64,000 bases of DNA from JAEUJM01 sp041908445 (GTDB lineage Bacteria; Actinomycetota; Acidimicrobiia; Acidimicrobiales; DATDAH01), in NCBI GenBank assembly GCA_041908445.1, contig JAYRFK010000113.1, positions 124,001 through 188,000 on the forward strand, read 5' to 3'. This document shows positions 55,903 to 64,000 of this stretch, one piece after another. The notes beneath the pieces are model-generated. The model had not been told where the DNA came from, ran no database searches, and was given only the letters and a program-made list of their open reading frames with translations. Each line of letters starts with the position of its first letter. Position 1 is the first letter of the stretch. A program made the position numbers and the translations under genes.

Positions 55903-58125
55903 GTGCCCCTCGGTGTCTCCGACGAGCACCTGGCCCTGCACGACGCCGCCGCCCGGTGGACGGCGGCGCACTGCCCGCCGGCCGTGCCCCGCTCGTACCT
56001 CGACCGCGACGACGAGCCCCTGCCCGACTTCTGGCCCGAGCTGGCCGGCCTCGGGTGGCTGGGCCTCCACGTGGCCGAGGCCCACGGCGGCGAGGGCTAC
56101 GGGATCGCCGAGCTGGCCGTCGTGCTCGAGGAGCTCGGCCGGGCCTGCGCCCCCGGGCCCTTCCTGCCCACCGTCCTCACCAGCGCGCTGATCCAGCGCC
56201 ACGGCACCGCCGCCCAGCGCGACCGCTGGCTGCCGGGGTTGGTCGACGGCTCGCTCCGGGGCGCCGTCGCGTTCTCCGCTGGCGCGCTGGCCGGCGTGGG
56301 CGGCGAGGACCGCCCCCACGCGAGCGGGTCGCTGCGGCCGGTGCTGGGCGCCGGGGGCGCCGACGTGGTCGTCGCTCCCGTGGTCCTCGACGGCACCGAG
56401 GTGTGGTACCTCCTCGAGCGGGCCGACGTCGACGTCGCCCTGCTGCCCAGCCTCGACCAGACCCGCCGCGTCGCCCAGGTGGCCGTGCCGGAGGGCACCG
56501 TGCTCTCGTTCGACGCCGCCCTGGTCGGCGTCACCCGCCGCCACGTCGACGACCTCGCCGTCACCCTGCTCGCCGCCGAGTCGGTGGGCGGCGCGGCGTG
56601 GTGCCTCGACACCGCGGCCGAGTACGCCAAGGTCCGCGAGCAGTTCGGCCGCCCGATCGGCCAGTTCCAGGCGGTCAAGCACCGCTGCGCCGACCTCCTC
56701 CTGTCGATCGAGCAGGCCCGGGCGGCGGCCTGGGACGCCGCCCGGGAGGCCGACGAGGGCGTCGAGACCGCCCTGGCCGCCGCGGTGGCGGGCGCGCTCG
56801 TGCCCGAGGCGTACGCCTCGGCGGCCAAGGACGCCATCCAGGTGCTCGGTGGCATCGGCTTCACCTGGGAGCACGACGCCCACCTGTACCTGAAGCGCTC
56901 GATGGCCCTGCGGGCGCTGGTCGGCGGGGCGCCGCCGTGGCGGGCCCGGGTCGCCGAGCTCGCCGCCGCCGGGGCCCGCCGCTCCCTCTCGGTCGAGCTC
57001 CCCGAGGAGGCCGAGGTGCTCCGCGGCGAGGTGCGCCGCTTCGTCGCCGAGGTGCAGGCCGCCCCCAAGGAGGAGTGGACGGCCCGCATGGCCGACGCCG
57101 GCTACCTCGTCCCGTACTGGCCCGAGCCGTGGGGACGGGGCGCCGGCCCCCTCGAGCAGCTCGTCATCGACGAGGAGTTCGCCACCGCCCGGCTGCGCCG
57201 CCCGCACCTGCAGGTCGGCGCGTGGGTGCTGCCCACCCTCATCGCCCACGGCAGCCCGGCCCAGCAGGAGCGCTGGATCCCCGGCACGCTCCGGGGCGAG
57301 ATCTCGTGGTGCCAGATGTTCAGCGAGCCCGGCGCCGGCTCCGACCTCGCGTCGCTCACGACCCGGGCCGAGCGCACCGACGGCGGCTGGCTGCTCAGCG
57401 GCCAGAAGGTCTGGACCACGCTGGCCCACCAGGCCGACTTCGCCATCTGCCTGGCCCGGACCTCGCCCGACAAGCCCAAGCACGACGGCATCACCTGCTT
57501 CATCGTGGACATGGCCACGCCGGGGCTCGACATCCGGCCGCTGCGCGAGCTCACCGGCCACGAGATGTTCAACGAGGTGTTCCTCGACGGGGTGTTCGTG
57601 CCCGACGACGCCGTCGTGGGCGGCGTGGACCACGGCTGGAAGGCGGCCCGCACCACGCTCGAGAACGAGCGGGTCTCGATGGGCAGCGGCTCGAGCTTCG
57701 GTCCCGGCGTCGAGAACGTGCTGCGCCTCGCCCTCGCCGGCAGCACCCAGGTGGACGGGTCGAGCCTCGGCCCGCTCGACGCCGACGAGCTCGGCCGGCT
57801 CCTCGCCGAGGGCCAGAGCCTGGCCGTCCTCGGCCTGCGCACGACCCTGCGGGCGCTGACCGGCGCCGAGCCCGGGCCCGAGTCGAGCGTGCGCAAGTTG
57901 CTCGGCGTCGAGCACGAGCAGCGGGTGCAGGAGGCCGGCCTGGCCCACCTCGGCCCCCAGGGGGCGGCCGCGGACGGCGAGGCCGCGATGTGGATCGCCG
58001 GCTTCCTCGGCAACCGCTGCCTCACCATCGCCGGCGGCACCTCCGAGGTGCAGCGCAACGTCATCGCCGAGCGCCTGCTCGGCCTCCCCCGAGACCAGGA
58101 ACCGACCAAGGAGTCACGAAGCTGA
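55903..58125 (+). CDS. Fused double acyl-CoA dehydrogenase (FadE34/ChsE3-like)
   Basis: 740 residues from GTG at 55903. Two ACAD units in one chain. Residues about 1-345: small-subunit type (LGWLGLHVAEAHGGEGYG, degenerate middle, KVREQFGRPIGQFQAVKH, IQVLGGIGFTWEHDAHLYLKRS). Residues about 350-740: large-subunit type (CQMFSEPGAGSDLASLTTRA, LLSGQKVWTTLAHQADF, LTIAGGTSEVQRNVIAERLLGLP). The layout is that of mycobacterial FadE34 (711 aa), which acts on the C24 (five-carbon side chain) CoA ester. The fusion mimics the separate FadE pairs elsewhere in the window. Coupled to the lactonase gene by TGATG. Confidence 0.92.
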   Translation: MPLGVSDEHLALHDAAARWTAAHCPPAVPRSYLDRDDEPLPDFWPELAGLGWLGLHVAEAHGGEGYGIAELAVVLEELGRACAPGPFLPTVLTSALIQRHGTAAQRDRWLPGLVDGSLRGAVAFSAGALAGVGGEDRPHASGSLRPVLGAGGADVVVAPVVLDGTEVWYLLERADVDVALLPSLDQTRRVAQVAVPEGTVLSFDAALVGVTRRHVDDLAVTLLAAESVGGAAWCLDTAAEYAKVREQFGRPIGQFQAVKHRCADLLLSIEQARAAAWDAAREADEGVETALAAAVAGALVPEAYASAAKDAIQVLGGIGFTWEHDAHLYLKRSMALRALVGGAPPWRARVAELAAAGARRSLSVELPEEAEVLRGEVRRFVAEVQAAPKEEWTARMADAGYLVPYWPEPWGRGAGPLEQLVIDEEFATARLRRPHLQVGAWVLPTLIAHGSPAQQERWIPGTLRGEISWCQMFSEPGAGSDLASLTTRAERTDGGWLLSGQKVWTTLAHQADFAICLARTSPDKPKHDGITCFIVDMATPGLDIRPLRELTGHEMFNEVFLDGVFVPDDAVVGGVDHGWKAARTTLENERVSMGSGSSFGPGVENVLRLALAGSTQVDGSSLGPLDADELGRLLAEGQSLAVLGLRTTLRALTGAEPGPESSVRKLLGVEHEQRVQEAGLAHLGPQGAAADGEAAMWIAGFLGNRCLTIAGGTSEVQRNVIAERLLGLPRDQEPTKESRS

Positions 58126-59108
58126 TGGCCGCCATCGAGACCGTGAAGGGACCCATCGACACCGCCGACCTGGGCCCGACGCTCATGCACGAGCACGTGT
58201 TCGTGCTGAGCCCCGAGATCCTCCAGAACCACCCCGAGTACTGGGACGAGGCGGTCCGGGTGGCCGACGCGGTCGACAAGCTGCGCCAGCTGAAGGACGC
58301 CGGCGTCGACACGATCGTCGACCCCACGGTGCTCGGCCTCGGCCGCTACGTCCCGCGCGTGCAGGAGATCGCGGCCCAGATCGACCTCAACATCGTCGCC
58401 GCCACCGGCCTGTACACCTACGACGAGTTGCCCTTCTTCTTCCGGCTGAAGCCCGGCCCGGGCGCGCTGGTCGAGGGCCCCGAGCCCATGACCGACATGT
58501 TCGTCAAGGACATCACCGAGGGCATCGCCGACACGGGCGTGAAGGCCGCGATCCTGAAGTGCGCGACCGACGAGAAGGGCCTGACCCCCGGCGTCGAGCG
58601 GGTGCTACGGGCCTGCGCCCGCGCCCACCGCGAGACCGGGGTGCCGATCACCACCCACACCGAGGCCGCCAGCTTCCGTGGCCGTGACCAGCAGCGGGTG
58701 TTCGAGGAGGAGGGCGTCGACCTCAGCCGGGTGGTGATCGGCCACTGTGGCGACTCCGCCGACCTCGACTACCTCCGCGAGCTGATGGACAAGGGCTCGA
58801 TCATCGGCATGGACCGCTTCGGCGTCGACGCCTACGCCCCCTTCGACCAGCGGGTGCAGGTGGTGGCCGACCTGTGCGAGCAGGGCTACGCCGACCGCAT
58901 GGTCCTCGCCCACGACGCCGCCTGCTACATGGACTGGATCGACCAGGACCTGAAGCAGGTCGTCCTGCCCAACTGGCACTACACCCACATCTCGAACGAC
59001 GTCCTGCCCGCGCTCCGCGAGCGGGGCGTCACCGACGACCAGCTCGACCAGCTGCTCGTGGGCAACCCGAAGCGCCTCTTCGACACGACCGCCCTGGGGG
59101 GCTACTGA
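58125..59108 (+). CDS. Phosphotriesterase-like lactonase (amidohydrolase superfamily)
   Basis: 327 residues, ATG at 58125 (overlap TGATG with the FadE34-like stop). Binuclear metal set complete: His22 and His24 (MHEHV), carboxylated Lys145 (AILKCAT), His178 (TTHTEA), His207 (IGHCGDS) and Asp264 (LAHDAAC). Similar to the phosphotriesterase-like lactonases and mycobacterial Php. Lactone hydrolysis is the usual native reaction. Following a steroid FadE and preceding a SnoaL protein, it may open a steroid-derived lactone (inference). Confidence 0.9.
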   Translation: MAAIETVKGPIDTADLGPTLMHEHVFVLSPEILQNHPEYWDEAVRVADAVDKLRQLKDAGVDTIVDPTVLGLGRYVPRVQEIAAQIDLNIVAATGLYTYDELPFFFRLKPGPGALVEGPEPMTDMFVKDITEGIADTGVKAAILKCATDEKGLTPGVERVLRACARAHRETGVPITTHTEAASFRGRDQQRVFEEEGVDLSRVVIGHCGDSADLDYLRELMDKGSIIGMDRFGVDAYAPFDQRVQVVADLCEQGYADRMVLAHDAACYMDWIDQDLKQVVLPNWHYTHISNDVLPALRERGVTDDQLDQLLVGNPKRLFDTTALGGY

Positions 59109-59635
59109 TGACCGACGCCACGACCGACGCCGCCGCGGACCGCGGCCACGACCTCGCCGACGGCCAGGTGCCCGACGCTGGCCGCCTCGTCGACCTCGAG
59201 GCCATCCGGGCACTGGCCATCGCCTACGCGGGCGCGGTCGATGACGCCGACTGGGTGCGGTGGCAGGCCCTGTTCACCCCCGACGCCCGCATCGACTACT
59301 CGTCGTCGGGGGGCATCATCGGCGACCCTGCGGAGGTGGGGGCGTGGATGCCCGGAGCGATGTCGATCTTCACGTGGACGATGCACTCCATCTACACCCA
59401 CGAGATCCACTTCACCGGGCCCGACCGGGCGGTGGGCAAGGTCCACCTGTTCAACCGCAACGGGGTCGAGTGGGAGGGAGCCGCCGAGATCCTCGACATC
59501 GGCGGCTTCTACCGCGACGAGTACGTGCGTGTGGGCGACACCTGGCGGTTCGCCTCCCGAGTGGAGGACACGGTCTACGTGGACGGCGGGGGGTTCGCGG
59601 CGATGCTCCGCGACCTGATCGCCAAGCAGGCCTAG
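59108..59635 (+). CDS. SnoaL/NTF2-like protein
   Basis: 175 residues, ATG at 59108 (TGATG overlap). NTF2-fold: LEAIRALAIAYAGAVDDADWVRWQALF then YSSSGG, the strands HSIYTHEIHFTG and YRDEYVRVGDTWRFASRVED. Its His/Asp positions resemble scytalone-dehydratase/ketosteroid-isomerase relatives, but a catalytic set cannot be assigned. Cotranscribed with the lactonase and the fused FadE, so a dehydratase or isomerase on the same substrate is likely. Convergent with the aminotransferase, 9-bp gap. Confidence 0.85.
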   Translation: MTDATTDAAADRGHDLADGQVPDAGRLVDLEAIRALAIAYAGAVDDADWVRWQALFTPDARIDYSSSGGIIGDPAEVGAWMPGAMSIFTWTMHSIYTHEIHFTGPDRAVGKVHLFNRNGVEWEGAAEILDIGGFYRDEYVRVGDTWRFASRVEDTVYVDGGGFAAMLRDLIAKQA

Positions 59636-59644
59636 CCCGGGGCG

Positions 59645-60937
59645 TCAGCCCAGCGCCGCCTCGGTGGCCTCGGTGAGGGCGGCGAGGCCCTCGTCGACCT
59701 CGTCGGCGGTGATCGAGAGGGGCGGGGCGATGCGCAGGCAATTGCCGTACAGGCCGCCCTTGCCGACCAGCACGCCGCGGGCCTTGGTGGCCTCGAGCAG
59801 GCGGCCGGCGGCGTCGGCGTCGGGGGTGAAGCCGTCGGCGGCGACGAGCTCGAGCCCGATCATGAGGCCGCGGCCGCGGATCTCGCCGATCGCGGGGAAG
59901 CGCTCGGCGAGGGGGGCGAGGCCGGCGAGGAATCGGGCGCCCTGCTCGGCGGCGTTGGCCTGGAGGCCGTGGTCGAGCAGGTAGCGCAGGTTGGCGAGCG
60001 CCCCCGCGCACGACAGCGGGTTGCCGCCGAAGGTCGAGATGGAGTTGGCGGGCACCGCGTCCATGACCTCGGCGCGGCCGACCACGCCGGCGAGGGTGAG
60101 GCCGTTGCCGATGCCCTTGGCGAAGGTCATCAGGTCGGGGGTGATGCCGTGGGCCTGGTACCCCCAGAAGTGGTCGCCCGTGCGACCCCACCCGGTCTGC
60201 ACCTCGTCGCTGATGAAGAGGATGTCGTGCTCCCGGCAGACCTTCTCGACCGGGCCGAAGAAGCCGTCCGGCGGGATCGCGAAGCCGCCCACGCCCTGGA
60301 TGGGCTCGGCGATGAGCGCGGCCACGTCGCCCGAGGTGGTGGTGGCCACGAGGTCCCGCAGGTCCTCGGCGGCGGCGTCGACGAAGGCGGCGTCGTCGAG
60401 GTGGCGGAACGGGCTGCGGAACTTGTAGCCCGACGCCATGTAGGACACCTGGAACGGGGTCAGCGAGGTGGGGGACCAGCCGCGGTTGCCGGTGATGCCC
60501 ACGGTGGCGAACGAGCGTCCGTGGTAGCTGTTGCGCACGGCGATGATCTGGCTCGACCGCCGGTACGACGAGGCCGCCAGCAGGGCGGCCTCGTTGGCCT
60601 CGGTGCCCGACGTGGTGAAGAAGACCCGCGGGTCCGGGATGCCCGAGAGCTCGGCGATCTGCTCGGCCAGCTCGACCATGGGCCGGATCAGGTAGAGCGT
60701 CGAGGTGTGGAGCATGCGCTCGGCCTGGTCCTGGATGGCCCGCACCACGTCGGGCACCGCGTAGCCCGTCATGGTGGTGAGGATCCCGCCGAACAGGTCG
60801 AGGTACTGGTTGCCCTCGCCGTCGACGACGCGGCGACCCTCCCCCGAGACGAGCTCGATGGGCTCCTCGTAGTAGAGCGCGAGCCAGGACGGCAGGACCG
60901 CCTGGTGGCGGGCCAGGAGTTCAGCGTGCTCGTTCAC
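59645..60937 (-). CDS. Class III aminotransferase (AGXT2 / 4-aminobutyrate / putrescine type)
   Basis: 430 residues, ATG at 60937. PLP fold type I: TTSGTEANEAALLAA, YHGRSF, ISDEVQTGWGRTGDHFW (Asp244 contacts the pyridine nitrogen), PLP Lys274 in FAKGIGNGL and STFGGNPLSCAGA. Prefers omega-amino donors in this family. Immediately downstream of the PotD-PotB-PotC transporter on the same strand (18-bp gap), so it most likely transaminates an imported polyamine or its product. Confidence 0.92.
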   Translation of the reverse strand: MNEHAELLARHQAVLPSWLALYYEEPIELVSGEGRRVVDGEGNQYLDLFGGILTTMTGYAVPDVVRAIQDQAERMLHTSTLYLIRPMVELAEQIAELSGIPDPRVFFTTSGTEANEAALLAASSYRRSSQIIAVRNSYHGRSFATVGITGNRGWSPTSLTPFQVSYMASGYKFRSPFRHLDDAAFVDAAAEDLRDLVATTTSGDVAALIAEPIQGVGGFAIPPDGFFGPVEKVCREHDILFISDEVQTGWGRTGDHFWGYQAHGITPDLMTFAKGIGNGLTLAGVVGRAEVMDAVPANSISTFGGNPLSCAGALANLRYLLDHGLQANAAEQGARFLAGLAPLAERFPAIGEIRGRGLMIGLELVAADGFTPDADAAGRLLEATKARGVLVGKGGLYGNCLRIAPPLSITADEVDEGLAALTEATEAALG

Positions 60938-60955
60938 GGGTGGATCCCTCCGGGA

Positions 60956-61837
60956 TCAAGTGGTCTCGCCGCGCGTGCGCCACCGCTGCCACAGCACGGA
61001 GAGGCCGATGACCAGGAGGCTGGCCACCAGGATCATCGTGGCCAGCACGTTGATCTGCGGCGGGAGGGCGGTCTTCGCGGCGTTGTTGACGTACAGCGGG
61101 TAGGTCGAGGTCGACCCTGCGTTGAACAGGGTGATGATGAAGTCGTCGAGCGAGAGCGCGAACGACAGCATCATGGCGGCCACGATGCCCGGCACGATCA
61201 GGGGCAGGGTGACCCGGAAGAAGGTGCGGGTGGGGTTGGCGCCGAGGTCCATGGCCGCGTCCTCCAGGCTCCAGTCGAAGCCGCGGATGCGGGCCTTCAC
61301 CGTCAGGGCGATGAAGCTCACCTCGAACATGATGTGGGCGAGCACGATCGTGCCGAAGCCGAGGTGCCACCCGAAGTCGAGGAACAGGGTCAGGAGCGAC
61401 GAGCCGAGCACGATCTCGGGCGTCGTGAGCGGGATCACGAGGAACAGGTCGATGCCGCCCGAGCCCCGGAACCGGTGGCGCACGAGGGCGATGGCCACGA
61501 GCGTCCCGAGCACGAGCGCCACCGCGGTCGAGAGGGCCGCGACCTTGAGGCTCGTGACCAGGGCGTCGACGAGGGCCGGGTACTTCCACGGGTCCTGCCA
61601 GGCCTCGAGGGAGAAGCCCTTCCAGACGAAGTTGAACTTCCCGACCGGGTTGTTGAACGAGAACAGGACGATGACCGCCACCGGCAGCAGCAGGTAGCCG
61701 ATGACGAACGCGGCGTAGCCGTTCAGGAACCAGCCGCCGAGGCGGCGCAGCCAGGGCGGGGGCGCGAAGCCGGCGCGGACCGGGCCCGACTCCGCCTCGT
61801 CGGGGGCGTGCAGTTGCGGCTCGGCGGTCGCGGTCAC
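60956..61837 (-). CDS. potC: Polyamine ABC transporter permease, PotC-like
   Basis: 293 residues, GTG at 61837 overlapping the PotB stop by 4 bp. Six membrane helices with the inner EAA-type loop EDAAMDLGANPTRTFFRVTLPLIVPGIVA, the coupling helix to the ATPase. FSLSLDDFIITLF is a strongly conserved PotC segment (here FALSLDDFIITLF). N-terminal 35 residues are extra, acidic/polar (EPQLHAPDEAESGPVR). Confidence 0.92.
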   Translation of the reverse strand: MTATAEPQLHAPDEAESGPVRAGFAPPPWLRRLGGWFLNGYAAFVIGYLLLPVAVIVLFSFNNPVGKFNFVWKGFSLEAWQDPWKYPALVDALVTSLKVAALSTAVALVLGTLVAIALVRHRFRGSGGIDLFLVIPLTTPEIVLGSSLLTLFLDFGWHLGFGTIVLAHIMFEVSFIALTVKARIRGFDWSLEDAAMDLGANPTRTFFRVTLPLIVPGIVAAMMLSFALSLDDFIITLFNAGSTSTYPLYVNNAAKTALPPQINVLATMILVASLLVIGLSVLWQRWRTRGETT

Positions 61838-62709
61838 GTGACGAGGTCCTCGGTGCCGAGCACCCGCGTGTAGATCAGGACCGCCACCAGGATGATCAGC
61901 ATGAGCACGAACGAGAGCGCGGCGGCGAGCGGGTAGTCCTTCGTCACCAGGAACTGGCTCTGGATCACGGTGCCGACCATGGTCTGGTTCACGCCCCCGA
62001 GGTACTGGGCGTTGACGAAGTCACCCGCCGCAGGGATGAAGGTCAGCAGGCTGCCGGCCAGCACGCCCGGCATGGACAGCGGCAGCAGCACCTTGCGGAA
62101 GGTGCGGAAGCCGCCCGAGTAGAGGTCGCGTGCGGCCTCCAGCAGGCGCGGGTCGATCTTCTCGATGCTCACGTAGATCGGCAGGATCATGAAGGGGAGG
62201 AAGTTGTAGGTGAGGCCGCCGATCACCGCGTACTTCGTGGACAGGATGCGCCCGTTCTCGGTGAGGCCGAGGGCATCGAGGATCGACACGACGAAGGTGT
62301 CGTCGCCGAAGATCGTCTTCCACGCCAGCGTGCGCACGATGAAGGTGATGAAGAACGGCACGATGACCAGCCCGAGGAGCAGGTTCTTCCACTTCCCGGC
62401 CTTGAAGGCGATGACGTAGGCCAGCGGGTAGGCGAAGAGCAAGGCCAGCAGGGTGGCGCTCAGCGCGTACTCGAACGAGCGCAGGATCTGCTCGTTGTAC
62501 TGGCTGAAGGCCTCGGAGTAGTTCGAGAACTCCCAGCTGAAGCTGAGGGTCGGGTCGAAGACCGAGCCGGTGTTGCTGGACAGCGAGGTCCGCAGCAGCG
62601 CCCACAGGGGGACGACGAAGAAGACCGCGAGGTAGGCGAGCGCGGGGAGGCTCAGCAGGTAGGGCGTCGCCCGTCCGTGCCGGTTCCCACCACTCGCGCT
62701 CCCGGCCAC
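61834..62709 (-). CDS. potB: Polyamine ABC transporter permease, PotB-like
   Basis: 291 residues; GTG at 62709 was chosen because it follows the PotD stop (62750) and GAGGGGCGA lies before it. The longer frame from 62814 would overlap PotD with an Arg-rich N-terminus. Six membrane helices (LLSLPALAYLAVFFVVPLWAL first), coupling loop LEAARDLYSGGFRTFRKVLLPLSMPG. Together with PotC forms the channel for a substrate delivered by PotD. The ATPase PotA is not in the window. Confidence 0.9.
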   Translation of the reverse strand: MAGSASGGNRHGRATPYLLSLPALAYLAVFFVVPLWALLRTSLSSNTGSVFDPTLSFSWEFSNYSEAFSQYNEQILRSFEYALSATLLALLFAYPLAYVIAFKAGKWKNLLLGLVIVPFFITFIVRTLAWKTIFGDDTFVVSILDALGLTENGRILSTKYAVIGGLTYNFLPFMILPIYVSIEKIDPRLLEAARDLYSGGFRTFRKVLLPLSMPGVLAGSLLTFIPAAGDFVNAQYLGGVNQTMVGTVIQSQFLVTKDYPLAAALSFVLMLIILVAVLIYTRVLGTEDLVT

Positions 62710-62749
62710 TCGCCCCTCGTCCTCGCTCGCCCGCGCCCGTGCCGGTCGC

Positions 62750-63982
62750 TCAGCCCCGGGCCACCGCGTTCCACACCGTCGAGAACTCCTGGTCCTCCTC
62801 GTCGGTGAGGCCACGCCACGCGATGGCCTTGTCCCGAACGTCGGCGGGCGGGTTGATCAAGGGGTTGTCGGCCAGCTCCTGGCCGTCCGGCAACTCGGCC
62901 AAGGCCTCACCCGTGCCCTCGACGGGGGGGATGTACTGGACGTAGGCGGTGATCTTGGCCATGTTCGCGGGGTCGTAGACGTAGTTCATCCACTCCTCGG
63001 CGCCCGTGCTGTTCCGGGTGCTGATCGGCATCACCATGTTGTCCGACCACGAGATCATCCCCTCGTCGGCGAACACGAACTCGAGGTCGGGGTTGTCGAG
63101 CTTCAGCTGGGCGACGTCGCCCGAGTACGCCTGGGCGATGGCCACGTTGCCCGCCACCAGGTCGTCGCCGTAGTCGTTGCCGGTGAAGCGGCGGATCTGG
63201 CCCTGGTCCTTGGCCTCCTGGACCCGGTCGGCGGCCGCCTGGATCATCTCGAGGGTGGCCTCGGCGGGCGAGTCGCCGTTGGCGAGCATGACCTGGCCGC
63301 CACCGTCGCGCATGTCGCTGAGGAGGGTGACCTTGCCGGCGAACTCCTCGTCGAAGAGGTCGTTCAGGCTGGTGATCTCGCGGCCCGTGAGCTGCGGGTT
63401 GTAGGCGATCGAGGTGAAGCCCGACGCCCACGGGAGGCTGTAGGTGCGATCGGGGTCGAAGGCGATGCCCTGGAGCGCCTCCACCAGGTTGGCCTTGTTC
63501 GGCACGTTGGCGTTGTCGATCGGGGCGAGCCAGCCGAGCTGGATCAGGCGGTTCACCATGAAGTCGGTGACGATGAACAGGTCGGCGCCGATGTCCTCGC
63601 CCCGGCTGAGGGGCTCGCGGATCCGCGCGAAGTACTCCTCGTTGTCGTTGACGTCCTCGGTGTAGGTCACCGAGAGGCCCGACGCGTCCTCGAAGGCGCC
63701 GACCGTCTCCTCGTCGATGTAGAAGGGCCAGTTCGAGATGCGCAGCGCGTCGTCGGTGGTCGGCGTGAACGTCGTGCTGCTCGACTCGGTGTCGCCGTCG
63801 TCGCTGCCGCAGGCGGCCAGCAGGCTCGGGCCGACGACGAGGACGCCGAGGCCCACGCCGGCGCCGCCGAGGAAGCGACGGCGGCTGATCGACATCGAGC
63901 CCCCCGGCGTGCGGGTCTGGGCCCAACCACGGCGGGGGGCGGCGGCGAGGAGGCGGGCGAGGCGCTGGTCGGGAGTGGTCAC
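62750..63982 (-). CDS. potD: Polyamine-binding lipoprotein, PotD-like
   Basis: 410 residues, GTG at 63982 with AAAGGG upstream. N-terminal extension of 29 residues, then Tat motif SRRRFLGG (Arg34-Arg36), a hydrophobic core and lipobox LLAAC with Cys58: a Tat-exported lipoprotein. A second start, ATG at 63895 (MSISRRRFLG), is also plausible. Type 2 periplasmic-binding fold: LRISNWPFYIDEETVGAFE, GADLFIVTDFMVNRLIQLGWL, SLPWASGFTSIAYN, SGDVAQLKLDNPDLEFV, GMISWSDNMVMP. Delivers spermidine/putrescine-like ligands to PotBC. Confidence 0.92.
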   Translation of the reverse strand: MTTPDQRLARLLAAAPRRGWAQTRTPGGSMSISRRRFLGGAGVGLGVLVVGPSLLAACGSDDGDTESSSTTFTPTTDDALRISNWPFYIDEETVGAFEDASGLSVTYTEDVNDNEEYFARIREPLSRGEDIGADLFIVTDFMVNRLIQLGWLAPIDNANVPNKANLVEALQGIAFDPDRTYSLPWASGFTSIAYNPQLTGREITSLNDLFDEEFAGKVTLLSDMRDGGGQVMLANGDSPAEATLEMIQAAADRVQEAKDQGQIRRFTGNDYGDDLVAGNVAIAQAYSGDVAQLKLDNPDLEFVFADEGMISWSDNMVMPISTRNSTGAEEWMNYVYDPANMAKITAYVQYIPPVEGTGEALAELPDGQELADNPLINPPADVRDKAIAWRGLTDEEDQEFSTVWNAVARG

Positions 63983-64000
63983 GAGAAGACCCTTTCGATG

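Noticed and set aside
53812..57948. A 1378-codon open frame on the minus strand
   Set aside because: It runs antisense through the cyclase, FGGY kinase and fused FadE genes; its His/Gly/Arg/Val-rich composition is that of a high-GC shadow frame, and the plus-strand products are clear family members.
62710..62814. Longer PotB start at 62814
   Set aside because: It would overlap the PotD gene by 65 bp and add an Arg-rich tail unlike PotB; the GTG at 62709 has a ribosome-binding-like GAGGGG and starts just before the first membrane helix.
1..64000. tRNA, rRNA, transposase, integrase, phage or attachment-site features
   Set aside because: None was found: gaps are short, and no protein resembles a recombinase or phage component. 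There is no base-composition break large enough to mark an inserted element, apart from short AT-richer promoter regions such as 7895-7906 and 24440-24510.

Overview
High-GC actinobacterial chromosome. Acyl-CoA dehydrogenases (FadE), short-chain dehydrogenases (SDRs), F420/luciferase-type oxidoreductases and GTG starts dominate, and gene overlaps are mostly of the TGATG/ATGA/GTGA kind. The mix looks like an Acidimicrobiia-type or similar lipid-degrading actinomycete; this is an inference from gene content, not from a marker gene. No rRNA, tRNA, CRISPR array, transposase or integrase was seen. Every inter-genic gap is shorter than 300 bp.

Layout. 1-8.8 kb: partial FadE, lipid-binding-like protein, AlkD-like DNA repair protein, SDRs, two luciferase-like oxidoreductases (LLM), a VOC protein and a Phd/RelE-like toxin-antitoxin pair. 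8.8-10.6 kb: secreted RCC1-repeat protein. 10.8-17.7 kb: FadD3-like acyl-CoA synthetase, Zn alcohol dehydrogenase, SDR, LLM and a FadE pair. 17.7-27.8 kb: DyP peroxidase, SDR, hydrolase, a 63-bp tandem repeat, an LLM-SGNH-IclR-SnoaL operon, site-2 protease, LysE exporter and Ser/Thr kinase. 27.9-30.3 kb: a FadE pair. 30.4-32.6 kb: GH29 fucosidase and LLM. 32.6-38.3 kb: ECF sigma, anti-sigma, Rieske-glutamate-synthase-like fusion, unknown protein and Rieske-ThDP enzyme fusion. 38.5-41.3 kb: esterase, ArsC, KstR-like TetR regulator and secreted SGNH protein. 41.3-48.4 kb: an igr-like operon (Hsd4-like SDR, FadE, FadE, MaoC/DUF35, FadE, MaoC, Ltp2-like aldolase). 48.4-52.2 kb: GNAT, N-succinylamino-acid racemase-like enolase, crotonase and superoxide dismutase. 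52.4-59.6 kb: Hsd4-like SDR, cyclase, FGGY kinase, fused FadE34-like dehydrogenase, phosphotriesterase-like lactonase and SnoaL protein. 59.6-64 kb: class III aminotransferase and the PotC/PotB/PotD polyamine transporter.

How it fits together. The 41-48 kb operon has the gene set of the mycobacterial igr locus, which removes the last carbons of the cholesterol side chain. Together with the 28-30 kb FadE pair, the fused FadE at 56 kb and the FadD3-like ligase at 11 kb, it reads as a steroid (or steroid-like) acyl-CoA degradation island. A KstR-like regulator sits at 39.8 kb. Dyads matching or nearly matching the mycobacterial KstR consensus TnnAACnnGTTnnA occur in front of that regulator, the igr-like operon, the 28 kb FadE pair and the 24 kb LLM operon, so a local regulon can be read directly from the DNA. 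A second dyad type (CTGACGnnCnGTCAG) precedes the FadD3-like gene and the 15.5 kb FadE pair.

The least explained parts are the sigma-controlled double Rieske-fusion operon, a family of compound hairpins with a TTCTGG/CCAGAA theme at gene ends, a 75-nt dispersed repeat carrying a Shine-Dalgarno sequence, and a RelE-like toxin of doubled length.
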